From assembly GCA_964429385.1 (NCBI GenBank), contig CAYSBR010000003.1:93513-157512 (forward strand): DNA of 64,000 nt, read 5' to 3'. This stretch comes from UBA2377 sp964429385 (GTDB taxonomy: Bacteria > Verrucomicrobiota > Verrucomicrobiia > Opitutales > Opitutaceae). The notes under the pieces are model-generated. The model saw nothing but the letters and a program-made list of their open reading frames with translations. It did no database searches and was not told the origin of the DNA. A program made the translations under genes and the position numbers. The stretch's first letter is position 1, and each line of letters starts with the position of its first letter. Positions 54,577-61,873 of this stretch are shown one piece after another.

Positions 54577-55161
54577 ATGAGAAAATTCATCACGTTTGCA
54601 ATTTGCCTTTCCGCGATCCCGTGCGCATCTGCACATAGCGCTGAGGTCGTCGTTGAGAAGAGCAAGGCGACTACTGCGATGCTGCTCCCTGAAGTGCTGA
54701 AAATGCGTGAAATGCTCGAAGAGCACAACCAACGAATCTATGAGAAGACAGACACGTATATCAAAGCGTTCGTGCATTACAATTTCTCAAAGGAAAGACA
54801 CATAGATGAGACTCCTTACTTCAAGCTCCAGCGGGAAATCGAACACGTCGATCGTTCCGCCACAATTTTGAATGCTGTAGCGGCGGCGCGCGATCGAGCG
54901 GAGAAGAAAGGAGAGATAGGTCTGGCCCTCACTATGCGCAAGGAGGAGCAGGCGAACTTTCTGATCGTGCGCTCGGGTCTTGAGGCGATCCTCGCAGAGG
55001 TTGCAAAGACGGAGCTTAAGATTGATCGGGATGTCTTGGCTCGTCTGGCTGCAGACTTTCGTTCGGCCGGCCACACCTACGCGATCGAGATCGGTTTAGT
55101 GGAAGGGAAAGAAGGCGCCACAGACAAGCTCGACAACGAGCAACGTATTCGAGAAGAGTAA
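54577..55161 (+). CDS. Secreted hypothetical protein, lower GC
   Basis: A 194-residue protein with a signal peptide (FITFAICLSAIPCASA, cut near AHSAE). The mature part is predicted helical and charged (LPEVLKMREMLEEHNQRIYEK, REIEHVDRSATILNAVAAARDRAEKK), which suggests coiled coils. I recognise no family. Codon use and base composition are clearly less GC-rich than those of flanking genes, suggesting recent acquisition. It is divergent from the histidine kinase and convergent with rnhB. Confidence 0.65.
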   Translation: MRKFITFAICLSAIPCASAHSAEVVVEKSKATTAMLLPEVLKMREMLEEHNQRIYEKTDTYIKAFVHYNFSKERHIDETPYFKLQREIEHVDRSATILNAVAAARDRAEKKGEIGLALTMRKEEQANFLIVRSGLEAILAEVAKTELKIDRDVLARLAADFRSAGHTYAIEIGLVEGKEGATDKLDNEQRIREE

Positions 55162-55171
55162 GGCAATCAAA

Positions 55172-55200
55172 GATCAGTCGCAGCGTGTCTGCGCTTGATC
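55172..55200 (-). terminator. Hairpin downstream of rnhB, possible terminator
   Basis: GATCAG-x-CGCAG pairs with CTGCG-x-TTGATC around a 5-nt loop. On the minus strand it is followed by TTTGATT, 25 nt after the rnhB stop. It may also serve the convergent gene ending at 55161. Confidence 0.35.
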
Positions 55201-55224
55201 GTTCTGCGGCGCGATATATCCGGC

Positions 55225-56007
55225 CTACTCTTTGTCCTCCGCCAGCGACTCCGCCGCCAGAAAGTCCGTCTGCGCCGGGTCCACACGTTGCGCGAAGAGC
55301 TTGCGCAGAAACACCTCGCGGTGGTGGGGCGTCCGGCCCAGCCGGAGGAGCGCCTCGCGATGCTCCTCCGTGCCGTAGCCCTTGTGCTGCGCAAAGCCAT
55401 AGCCGGCCAGCCGGGCGTCGAGTTCGGTCATCAACCGGTCGCGGGTGACCTTGGCAATGACCGAGGCCATCGCGATGCAGAGCGAGCGAGCGTCGCCGCT
55501 GACAACCCCCGTGTGTGGATAAGGAAAATGCCGCAGCGGCAGACCATCAATCAGGATGCGCGCCGAGACCATGGGCTGAAAACCGGCGGCTTCCTCGGGT
55601 GAGGTGAAAAGATCCGGTTCCCTCTTCTGCTCAAAGGCACCCGGCGGATAAATCCCCTCCAGCGCCCGGCGCATGGCCAGCTTGGTCGCGCCGAGGATGT
55701 TGAGCTGTTCGATCTCGGCGACATCCGCCACGCCAAACTGCGCATGGATCTGCCCCTGCCCCGCCAGGGTCTCGAAATCGAACCACAGCGCCTCGCGCTC
55801 CAGCGCGGTCAGCTGCTTGGAATCGTTGATGCGGCCGGCGTTTGCCACCGCCCAGCGGCTTTCCAGAAACTCGCGCGTCACCAGCACGGCGCCGGCCACG
55901 ACCGGCCCGGCCAGCGCGCCACGCCCGGCCTCGTCCACGCCGATCAGGCTGGTCACGCCCTCGATCTGCTTGAGATCGAATCCGCGAAGTTGCCGGCGTC
56001 GGGCCAT
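55225..56007 (-). CDS. rnhB: Ribonuclease HII
   Basis: A 260-residue protein with the RNase HII active-site loop GVDEAGRGALAGPVVAGAV, INDSKQL, RILIDGLPL (third acidic residue), MASVIAKVTRDRLM and HKGYGTEEH. It removes RNA or single ribonucleotides from DNA. It is longer than the usual ~200-220 residues, mainly by insertions around GIYPPGAFEQKREPDLF and at both ends. It starts 6 nt after rnhC ends on the same strand, so the two RNase H genes form one unit. Confidence 0.95.
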   Translation of the reverse strand: MARRRQLRGFDLKQIEGVTSLIGVDEAGRGALAGPVVAGAVLVTREFLESRWAVANAGRINDSKQLTALEREALWFDFETLAGQGQIHAQFGVADVAEIEQLNILGATKLAMRRALEGIYPPGAFEQKREPDLFTSPEEAAGFQPMVSARILIDGLPLRHFPYPHTGVVSGDARSLCIAMASVIAKVTRDRLMTELDARLAGYGFAQHKGYGTEEHREALLRLGRTPHHREVFLRKLFAQRVDPAQTDFLAAESLAEDKE

Positions 56008-56013
56008 CGGCGC

Positions 56014-57024
56014 TTACCACTCCATCTTCGGCGGCGGCGGTTTGAGCGGAAGCTCGTCGAGCTTCCCCGCCTCCGCCACGACCTCGTAGGCCGTGCGGAA
56101 ATGCAGCTTGGCAAAATCGCCCAGCGCGGGCGCGCCAAACTTCCGGATGATCTCATGCGCCTGCTGCTTCACCAGCGGCCCCGCGCCTTTTTGCAGCTTC
56201 GCGCCGAACTTCTGGGAAAGCGCGTGCATCTGGCGCACATACTCGGCGCGCGCCACCACCGAAGCGGCGGCGACCACCGGGTCCTCCTCGGCCTTGGTCC
56301 GCATCCGCAACTCGAAATTGCCAACCTCCTTCTTCGCGAGTTCGCGCTGCACCAGCGGCTGCTCGGTGAACTGGTCGAGCAGGCCCCACGGCACCGGCTT
56401 GCGGGCCAGCGCTCCGGCCAGCGCCGTGGCGTGCTGCCAGGCCAGCAACCGGTTCAGATTCGCCCGGGGACGGCCCATCAACTCGTTGTAGCGCGCCATC
56501 GTCCGGCAGAAACAGGTTTCGACCTCCGCGCCCTTCGTCTCGCGGATGAGCCGGTCGAGCTCGATGATCTTGCTCTCCGCCATCTTCTTCGAGTCCTGCG
56601 CCCCGGCCTTGCGCCATGCCTCGATGGCGGATTTGTCGGCGATCACCGTGGCCGCGATCACCGGACCGAAGAAGTCGCCCTTGCCGCTCTCATCGAGTCC
56701 GGCGTGCGATTCAAACCAGTCCGGATGCAACACTTCGTCATAGCCGAGCTTGGCCGCGCCGGTGATCTCGGGCTCCAGCACATCACGCACAAAGTCCTCC
56801 GTGCCCTTGCCCGCGATGACAACCTTGCCGCTGGTGTAGGCCGAGAGATTCAGTTTCAGGTGGTCGGCCTTGAATGCGTAGTGCGTGTAGGCGACCTCCA
56901 CGCGCAGCCAACTGCGCGCCTCACACCATGCCCGCAGCTTCGCGAGCTGCGCGTCATTGAGCTTAACGGTGTAGGAACTGAGCTTCTTGGGCGCCTCCTC
57001 GTCGGAAGCCGGCTTCTTGGGCAT
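56014..57024 (-). CDS. rnhC: Ribonuclease HIII
   Basis: A 336-residue protein. The N-terminal TBP-like substrate-binding domain (SSYTVKLNDAQLAKLRAWCEA, then YTSGKVVIAGKGTEDFV) marks RNase HIII and not HII. The catalytic domain has GLDESGKGDFFGPVIAATV, AQDSKKM and DPVVAAASVVARAEYV. It cleaves RNA in RNA/DNA hybrids. ATG 57024 is chosen, giving MPKKPASDEE. It is the upstream gene of the rnhC-rnhB pair. Confidence 0.95.
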   Translation of the reverse strand: MPKKPASDEEAPKKLSSYTVKLNDAQLAKLRAWCEARSWLRVEVAYTHYAFKADHLKLNLSAYTSGKVVIAGKGTEDFVRDVLEPEITGAAKLGYDEVLHPDWFESHAGLDESGKGDFFGPVIAATVIADKSAIEAWRKAGAQDSKKMAESKIIELDRLIRETKGAEVETCFCRTMARYNELMGRPRANLNRLLAWQHATALAGALARKPVPWGLLDQFTEQPLVQRELAKKEVGNFELRMRTKAEEDPVVAAASVVARAEYVRQMHALSQKFGAKLQKGAGPLVKQQAHEIIRKFGAPALGDFAKLHFRTAYEVVAEAGKLDELPLKPPPPKMEW

Positions 57025-57101
57025 GGGGTTAGTGGCCACAAAAATCACAAAAATGCACGAAAAAGCGACCGGGCTTATTCAAGCCGGTACAATTCAGGTG
57101 A

Positions 57102-57238
57102 ATCACGGATGGACACCAATCCACACGAATGGAAAACACCGGCGGCGCAGGGCGTACTCTTCAGTGTTTGAGCAGGACAACCCGAGTTGAAGCCCATGTC
57201 CCTCCATCCATTCGTGTCTCTTCGTGTTCATTCGTGGT
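57102..57238. repeat. Imperfect inverted repeat (two 32-nt arms) in the intergenic region
   Basis: Arm 57102-57133 and the reverse complement of arm 57207-57238 agree at 25 of 32 positions without gaps; both contain CACGAATGGA on the appropriate strand. It occupies the 280-nt gap between rnhC and mutY. It is probably an extragenic repeat of the CACGAATG type; no coding signal was seen here. Confidence 0.6.
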
Positions 57239-57304
57239 TTTTTACTACCTGCGTCCGTATCGGAGCTTGTCAGCCGCAACCTTCAGCGAAGGCTGAGGCT
57301 TTTC

Positions 57305-58354
57305 GTGGCCCATTCCGAAACGCTATCCGCCCGGCGCACCGCCTTCCAAACCGCCCTGCGCGACTGGTATCGCGGCCACGCCCGCCCGCTCCCCTGGCGC
57401 GAGGCACCGTCACTCTACAAGACCGTGGTCAGCGAGTTCATGCTGCAGCAGACGCAGGTGAAGACAGTCTTGCCCTACTTCGCCCGCTGGTTGACAGCCC
57501 TGCCCGATTTCGCCGCGCTCGCTGCCGCGCCGGAAACCAGAGTGCTCAAACTTTGGGAAGGCCTCGGCTACTACTCCCGCGCCCGGAATCTCCACCGGCT
57601 CGCCCAGGCCATCGCCGCCCTCCCCGCTCCGCCCCGCACTCCGGATGAATGGCTCGGGTTGCCCGGCGTCGGTCCCTACACCGCCGCCGCCATCACCAGC
57701 ATCTCCTTCGGCGCGCCCGCCGCCGTGGTGGACGGCAACGTCGTCCGCATCCTGGCCCGCCTCACCGCCGACGCCCGTGAGTTCCGCGACAGCACCGCGG
57801 CGGCAAAGGTGTTTGCCCCGCTGGCCGACACCCTGCTGCCCGCGGACAATCCCGGTGATCACAACCAGGCCATGATGGAACTGGGCGCCACGGTCTGCCT
57901 GCGGCAGAATCCGCTCTGCACCGTCTGCCCCGTGCTCACCCTCTGCGCGGGCAGCAAATCCGGCGACCCCGAGCACTATCCCAGACTGGCGCCCAAAAAA
58001 GTGGAGCAGGTCGCCATCACCCGAGTCTGGTGCGAACAGGACGGTCGGCTGTTGCTTTACCAAACAGAGGCCGCCGCCCGCCGCCTGGCTCAGCAGTATG
58101 AACTGCCCACTCCGGCCCAAGCCGGCTTGGCTGAGGCCAGCGCCAGCCGCGGAACGCTGCTCGCCCGCAAGCAACGCAGCATCACCCGCTACCGCATTAC
58201 CGAATCCATTTATCAAGCTGTCGAAACCCCGGCAAAACCCGGCGCCGGGTGCCGCTGGGTCCCATTGCCCGAACTCGACCAGATCACCCTGTCCGGACCG
58301 CACCGGCGCTGGATCACCAGCCTTCTTGCCGGACGGAACTCCGCTTCACCGTAA
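57305..58354 (+). CDS. mutY: A/G-specific adenine DNA glycosylase
   Basis: A 349-residue protein: LPWREAPSLYKTVVSEFMLQ with QTQV (catalytic Glu region), WEGLGYYSRARNLH, the helix-hairpin-helix GLPGVGPYTAAAI, VDGNVVRILARL (catalytic Asp) and the [4Fe-4S] cluster cysteines CLRQNPLCTVCPVLTLC (C-x6-C-x2-C-x5-C). A MutY-type C-terminal domain follows. It removes adenine mispaired with 8-oxoguanine. GTG 57305 is chosen as the start; an ATG at 57224 is in frame. The stop overlaps the convergent SulP gene by 9 nt. Confidence 0.95.
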   Translation: MAHSETLSARRTAFQTALRDWYRGHARPLPWREAPSLYKTVVSEFMLQQTQVKTVLPYFARWLTALPDFAALAAAPETRVLKLWEGLGYYSRARNLHRLAQAIAALPAPPRTPDEWLGLPGVGPYTAAAITSISFGAPAAVVDGNVVRILARLTADAREFRDSTAAAKVFAPLADTLLPADNPGDHNQAMMELGATVCLRQNPLCTVCPVLTLCAGSKSGDPEHYPRLAPKKVEQVAITRVWCEQDGRLLLYQTEAAARRLAQQYELPTPAQAGLAEASASRGTLLARKQRSITRYRITESIYQAVETPAKPGAGCRWVPLPELDQITLSGPHRRWITSLLAGRNSASP

Positions 58355-60478
58355 AGCCGCCAGCAACCGGTTGGTCCGGGCCAGCGCGTGGGCGATTTTC
58401 CGGATCATCATGTGGTCGAAACTGGTCGCCAGCGCCGGGTGGCTCTCGCGCATTCTGGCCAGCCCCGTCCGGTCCAGAACATAGATTGACGACGGCTCGG
58501 CCGCCATGATCGAAGCGGTGCGCGCTTCGCCCGTCGCAAAAGCCAGTTCACCCGCCATCGCCCCGCCATGCAGCTTGGCCAGACGCACCGCCGCGCCGCC
58601 CGCGTCCTTGATGATCTCCAGACTGCCCTCCTCCACAAAGAACACCTGGTCGGAAAACTCCCCCTCCTTCGCCAGGCACTCGCCCTGCGGCACCTGCTTC
58701 AACTCGCAGCACCCCTTGAAAATTTCCCGCCCCGCCTCATCCGCGATGAAATCGAAGCAGCCTCCCTCCAGCTCTTCCTCCCCGTGCTCACCGACCACTT
58801 TTTCCTCCGCCGCTTCCAGCGCGTGGTCGAGCGAGGGGAAATAATGCAGGTTGCGACTGGCCACCAGATCCCGCGACAGCGCCTGCAGGTCCGACCGGTT
58901 GCTCTCCGCATACACAAAATAAAACCGCGTCGGCATCACGTGATAACGCCGCAGGATGCGCTGAAAAACGCCGATCGCCGAACTGTCGATGCCGCTGACG
59001 TTGGTGAAATCCAGCACCACCCCGTCGATTTGCGCCAGGTCCTTCTGCTGGAAGACCGCGTCGATCTTGCTCGCCGAGCCGAAAAACACGTAACCGCTCA
59101 ACCGGTAAATCACCACGCGATGACCGTGGTTCTTCAAGGTTTCCACCTGGTGTCCCGGCCGCACCACCGAACTCCGGAGCAGTGACAGATCCGTCGCCAG
59201 CGTCGCCAGCGGCAGCTGGCTGTAGGTGACGATGAAAACGATGCACGCAATGAGCACGCCGGCCGCAAACCCCACAAGAAAACCGTAGTTCGCCACCAGG
59301 ATCACAATCACGAGGATTTCCGCCATCTCTAGGCGCGTCGCGGTCTTGCGCTGATCCCACAGCCACTGCTTCAGCATCGTGACGCCGAGGAAGAGCACGA
59401 GGCCGCCCAGCGCGGCTTTCGGAATGTAGCCCACGAAGCCGCCCGCGCCCAATAGCACCGCCAGGCAGAGCCCCGCGGCGATAAAGCCCGAGATCACCCC
59501 GCCACCGGTCTGCCGGTTCAACGCCGTGCGGCTGATGGACAGCAACGCCGTAAACCCGCCCAGCAGCGCCGAAACCAGCGTGCTCCAGGCATGGAGCTTC
59601 AGCATGCGGTTCATCTGGAACTCCCGCTGATAGGTCAGCTCCAGACTCGCCACTGTCAGCAGCACACTGATGAGGCCCACAAAGCCCACCACCAGCATCG
59701 TGGGGATGCTGTCCAGCAGGGCCTTCGCCGCCGCCAGATCCAGCGAAAGCTCCCAGGGCGGCAGCCACCGCAGACTGTCCAGCCCCGTGAAAAACCACTG
59801 CCCGCGTGCGAAGGCCGGCAGCTCCGCCAGCGGCGTGAGCAGGAGCAGGTTCACCAGCAGCGCCGCCACCAGCATCACGACCGGGATGAGCACGGCCACC
59901 GCCACGCGACGCGCCAGTACAAACATCACCAGCATCACCAGCAATCCCACGCCCAGCTCCGGCCGCAGCGGGTGCAGGACAAATCGGGTGATCCCCTCCG
60001 CGGTCAGCGGCGTGCCCGCGATGATCCCCAGCGCGCCGCTCGACATCAGCCAGCCCGTCGAAGCGAGAAAACCCGCCATCACCGAGAACGGGATGTAGCG
60101 CACCATGCTGGAAAGATTGAAGCGCGCCACGAGATAGAACGTCGCCGCGCACACCAGCGCCGTCAGCAGAATCGCCGCCAGCGCCACATGCGGCGACTGC
60201 AACGCCGGCAGGCGCATCGACCCAAGCACCGCCAGCATGCCCGCCAGCACCGAAATCGTGTTCGAGTCCGGCCCGATGACGACGGTCTTTTCCTCCGACA
60301 GCAGGCCAAACAACGCGCCGACGATGGCCGTGATCAACGCCACCGTGAGCCCGAAGCCCACCATCTCCGCCGGCGAGCCGGAAAACATCAGCGCACCGTA
60401 GGAGATCGAATAAATGATGGCGCTCAGCCCCACGATGAGGCCCGCCGAGATCTGCCTTCCTATTCCCTTGCCGCTCAT
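58346..60478 (-). CDS. SulP family anion transporter with STAS and cyclic-nucleotide-binding domains
   Basis: A 710-residue protein. The SulP core spans residues ~1-425 with SAIIYSISYGALMFSG, VVIGPDSNTISVLAGML and a LLSISRTALNRQTGG segment. A STAS domain (about 440-545) contains VVLDFTNVSGIDSSAIGVFQ. A cNMP-binding domain (about 565-700) shows QGECLAKEGEFSDQVFFVEEG and AMAGELAFATGEARTASIMA. SulP proteins carry sulfate, bicarbonate or other anions; the domain order suggests gating by a nucleotide. Its start overlaps the upstream sugar-isomerase stop by 4 nt, indicating coupling. Confidence 0.92.
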   Translation of the reverse strand: MSGKGIGRQISAGLIVGLSAIIYSISYGALMFSGSPAEMVGFGLTVALITAIVGALFGLLSEEKTVVIGPDSNTISVLAGMLAVLGSMRLPALQSPHVALAAILLTALVCAATFYLVARFNLSSMVRYIPFSVMAGFLASTGWLMSSGALGIIAGTPLTAEGITRFVLHPLRPELGVGLLVMLVMFVLARRVAVAVLIPVVMLVAALLVNLLLLTPLAELPAFARGQWFFTGLDSLRWLPPWELSLDLAAAKALLDSIPTMLVVGFVGLISVLLTVASLELTYQREFQMNRMLKLHAWSTLVSALLGGFTALLSISRTALNRQTGGGVISGFIAAGLCLAVLLGAGGFVGYIPKAALGGLVLFLGVTMLKQWLWDQRKTATRLEMAEILVIVILVANYGFLVGFAAGVLIACIVFIVTYSQLPLATLATDLSLLRSSVVRPGHQVETLKNHGHRVVIYRLSGYVFFGSASKIDAVFQQKDLAQIDGVVLDFTNVSGIDSSAIGVFQRILRRYHVMPTRFYFVYAESNRSDLQALSRDLVASRNLHYFPSLDHALEAAEEKVVGEHGEEELEGGCFDFIADEAGREIFKGCCELKQVPQGECLAKEGEFSDQVFFVEEGSLEIIKDAGGAAVRLAKLHGGAMAGELAFATGEARTASIMAAEPSSIYVLDRTGLARMRESHPALATSFDHMMIRKIAHALARTNRLLAALR

Positions 60479-61434
60479 GCCGTCTCTCCGCTCCGCTCCG
60501 CGATCAGAGCCTCCACCCGTTCCTTCGACGCCCGCACCTGTGCGGGCGTCAGGCGCGGGCTGAGCTCGATCGTCAGCCGGTGTTCCGGCCGCCAGTGGCG
60601 GCTGATCATTCCGAAATCAATGCGCCCCGAGCCGATCTCCTGATGATCGCGCCCCTCCGCGCTCACATCATGGAGATGAAACCCGATCAGGCGCGGCCCC
60701 ATTTTTTCCAGCATGCCCCGGTGGTCCAGCAAGCCCATGGATTGTTTGATCTCGGCGTGCCCCGTGTCGTGCCAGTAACCGACCGGTGCATCGGCCGGCA
60801 GCCCGGCCAGAAATTCCGCGTAATCGTCATCCAGCGGCAGCTCGTCGAACGCCTCGCGGTTCTCGAACCCCAAGGTCACCCCCTTGGCCTGCGCATGCGC
60901 GAACACCTCGGCCACGCTTTCCTGCGTTTGCGCCCAATACGGGCCCATGCGTTTGCGCAACTTCGCCAGACTCTTCTCCAGCAGCTTGCGATAGGCCGGG
61001 TCTTCCGCGGCGTTGAGCCCGGGATGGCCATCGAGGTAGGCCTCGAGCCGGCGCGTCGGGTTGAGCCAGAAAAACTTCACGCTCCCGAGATGGCACACCA
61101 GCACGCGGGCCCCGACCTGCGCCGCAAAGTCGATCGACCGTTTCGTGTAGCGCAGCCACTGGTCGTGTTCGCGATAGTCGGCGGACGAGGGCTCAAAGAT
61201 GTTCGGCGCCGCCGTGTTCACCCCCGTCGGCAACGGGCAGAAATTATGAGTCGAGCTGATCCGGATGATTCCCTCCTCGACCGCCTTGAGAATGCCCGGG
61301 ACCAGCGTGATGCGGACGCCATGGCTCAGCTCGGCGTGGGTGAAGCCCAGATCCGCGATTTCCTGCAGCATCGCCTGCCCATCGCCATGACGATGGGAAT
61401 TCCAGCAGGAGGACAGGGACAGGATCGGCTTCAC
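60475..61434 (-). CDS. Xylose isomerase-like TIM-barrel sugar phosphate isomerase/epimerase
   Basis: A 319-residue protein: ILSLSSCWNSHRHGDGQAML at the start, LGFTHAELSHG, GARVLVCHLGS, VTLGFENREAFDELP (metal-ligand Glu region), GYWHDTGHAEIK and LIGFHLHDVSAEGRDHQEIG. This is the AP-endonuclease-2-type TIM barrel used by sugar isomerases and inosose dehydratases; the substrate is unknown. The start is GTG 61434. It is the first gene of a coupled pair with the SulP transporter, an odd partner for it. Confidence 0.85.
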   Translation of the reverse strand: MKPILSLSSCWNSHRHGDGQAMLQEIADLGFTHAELSHGVRITLVPGILKAVEEGIIRISSTHNFCPLPTGVNTAAPNIFEPSSADYREHDQWLRYTKRSIDFAAQVGARVLVCHLGSVKFFWLNPTRRLEAYLDGHPGLNAAEDPAYRKLLEKSLAKLRKRMGPYWAQTQESVAEVFAHAQAKGVTLGFENREAFDELPLDDDYAEFLAGLPADAPVGYWHDTGHAEIKQSMGLLDHRGMLEKMGPRLIGFHLHDVSAEGRDHQEIGSGRIDFGMISRHWRPEHRLTIELSPRLTPAQVRASKERVEALIAERSGETA

Positions 61435-61480
61435 GGGATCAGTGAGGGCTTATCACGGAACGCGTTCCCCATGGTTGCAC

Positions 61481-61513
61481 GAAAAAACCGCGCTCCGAAC
61501 GAGGAACGCGGTT
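61481..61513 (-). terminator. Intrinsic terminator of rpsU
   Basis: AACCGCG-c-TCC (61486-61496) pairs with GGA-a-CGCGGTT (61503-61513) around a 6-nt loop. On the minus strand the stem is followed at once by a T-run. It lies 28 nt after the rpsU stop. Confidence 0.8.
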
Positions 61514-61541
61514 GAAAGGGACGCAAACCCGCAGGCCGGGA

Positions 61542-61739
61542 TTACTCGGCGTAGCGGCGGCGCAGCATCTGGGTAAAGGCCTGGACCTTATCCTTGCGGC
61601 GGCGCTTTTCGCAGGGCTTCTCGTAGTAGCGCTTGGCGCGAACACCCTTGATGATGTTCTCGCGCTCGAGCTTCTTCTTCATGCGGCGCAGCGCACGGTC
61701 GATGGGCTCGTTTTTGCGGATTTTGATTTCGATGGGCAT
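61542..61739 (-). CDS. rpsU: 30S ribosomal protein bS21
   Basis: A 65-residue basic protein: MPIEIKIRKNEPIDRALRRM, KKLERENIIKGVRAKRYYEK and KRRRKDKVQAFTQMLRRRY, the normal bS21 layout and length. It joins the small subunit near the 3' end of 16S rRNA and helps initiation. It ends in a strong intrinsic terminator and is divergent from dnaE with 134 nt between. The ATG at 61739 gives the canonical N-terminus. Confidence 0.97.
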   Translation of the reverse strand: MPIEIKIRKNEPIDRALRRMKKKLERENIIKGVRAKRYYEKPCEKRRRKDKVQAFTQMLRRRYAE

Positions 61740-61873
61740 GACAAATCGGTCGTTGGTGAAAGGAAAAGCGTGAAACCAAGCCATGCCCGCCCGCCTCCGT
61801 CAATGGCTTTTTTACATCGAAAAAACTTCCCCCGACCGCCCCTCGTCCCGGCTTTCACGCTTGCGCGCGCGGG

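Noticed and set aside
17335..57238. CRISPR array
   Set aside because: The repeats seen are few, diverged and without regular spacers; no cas gene is present.
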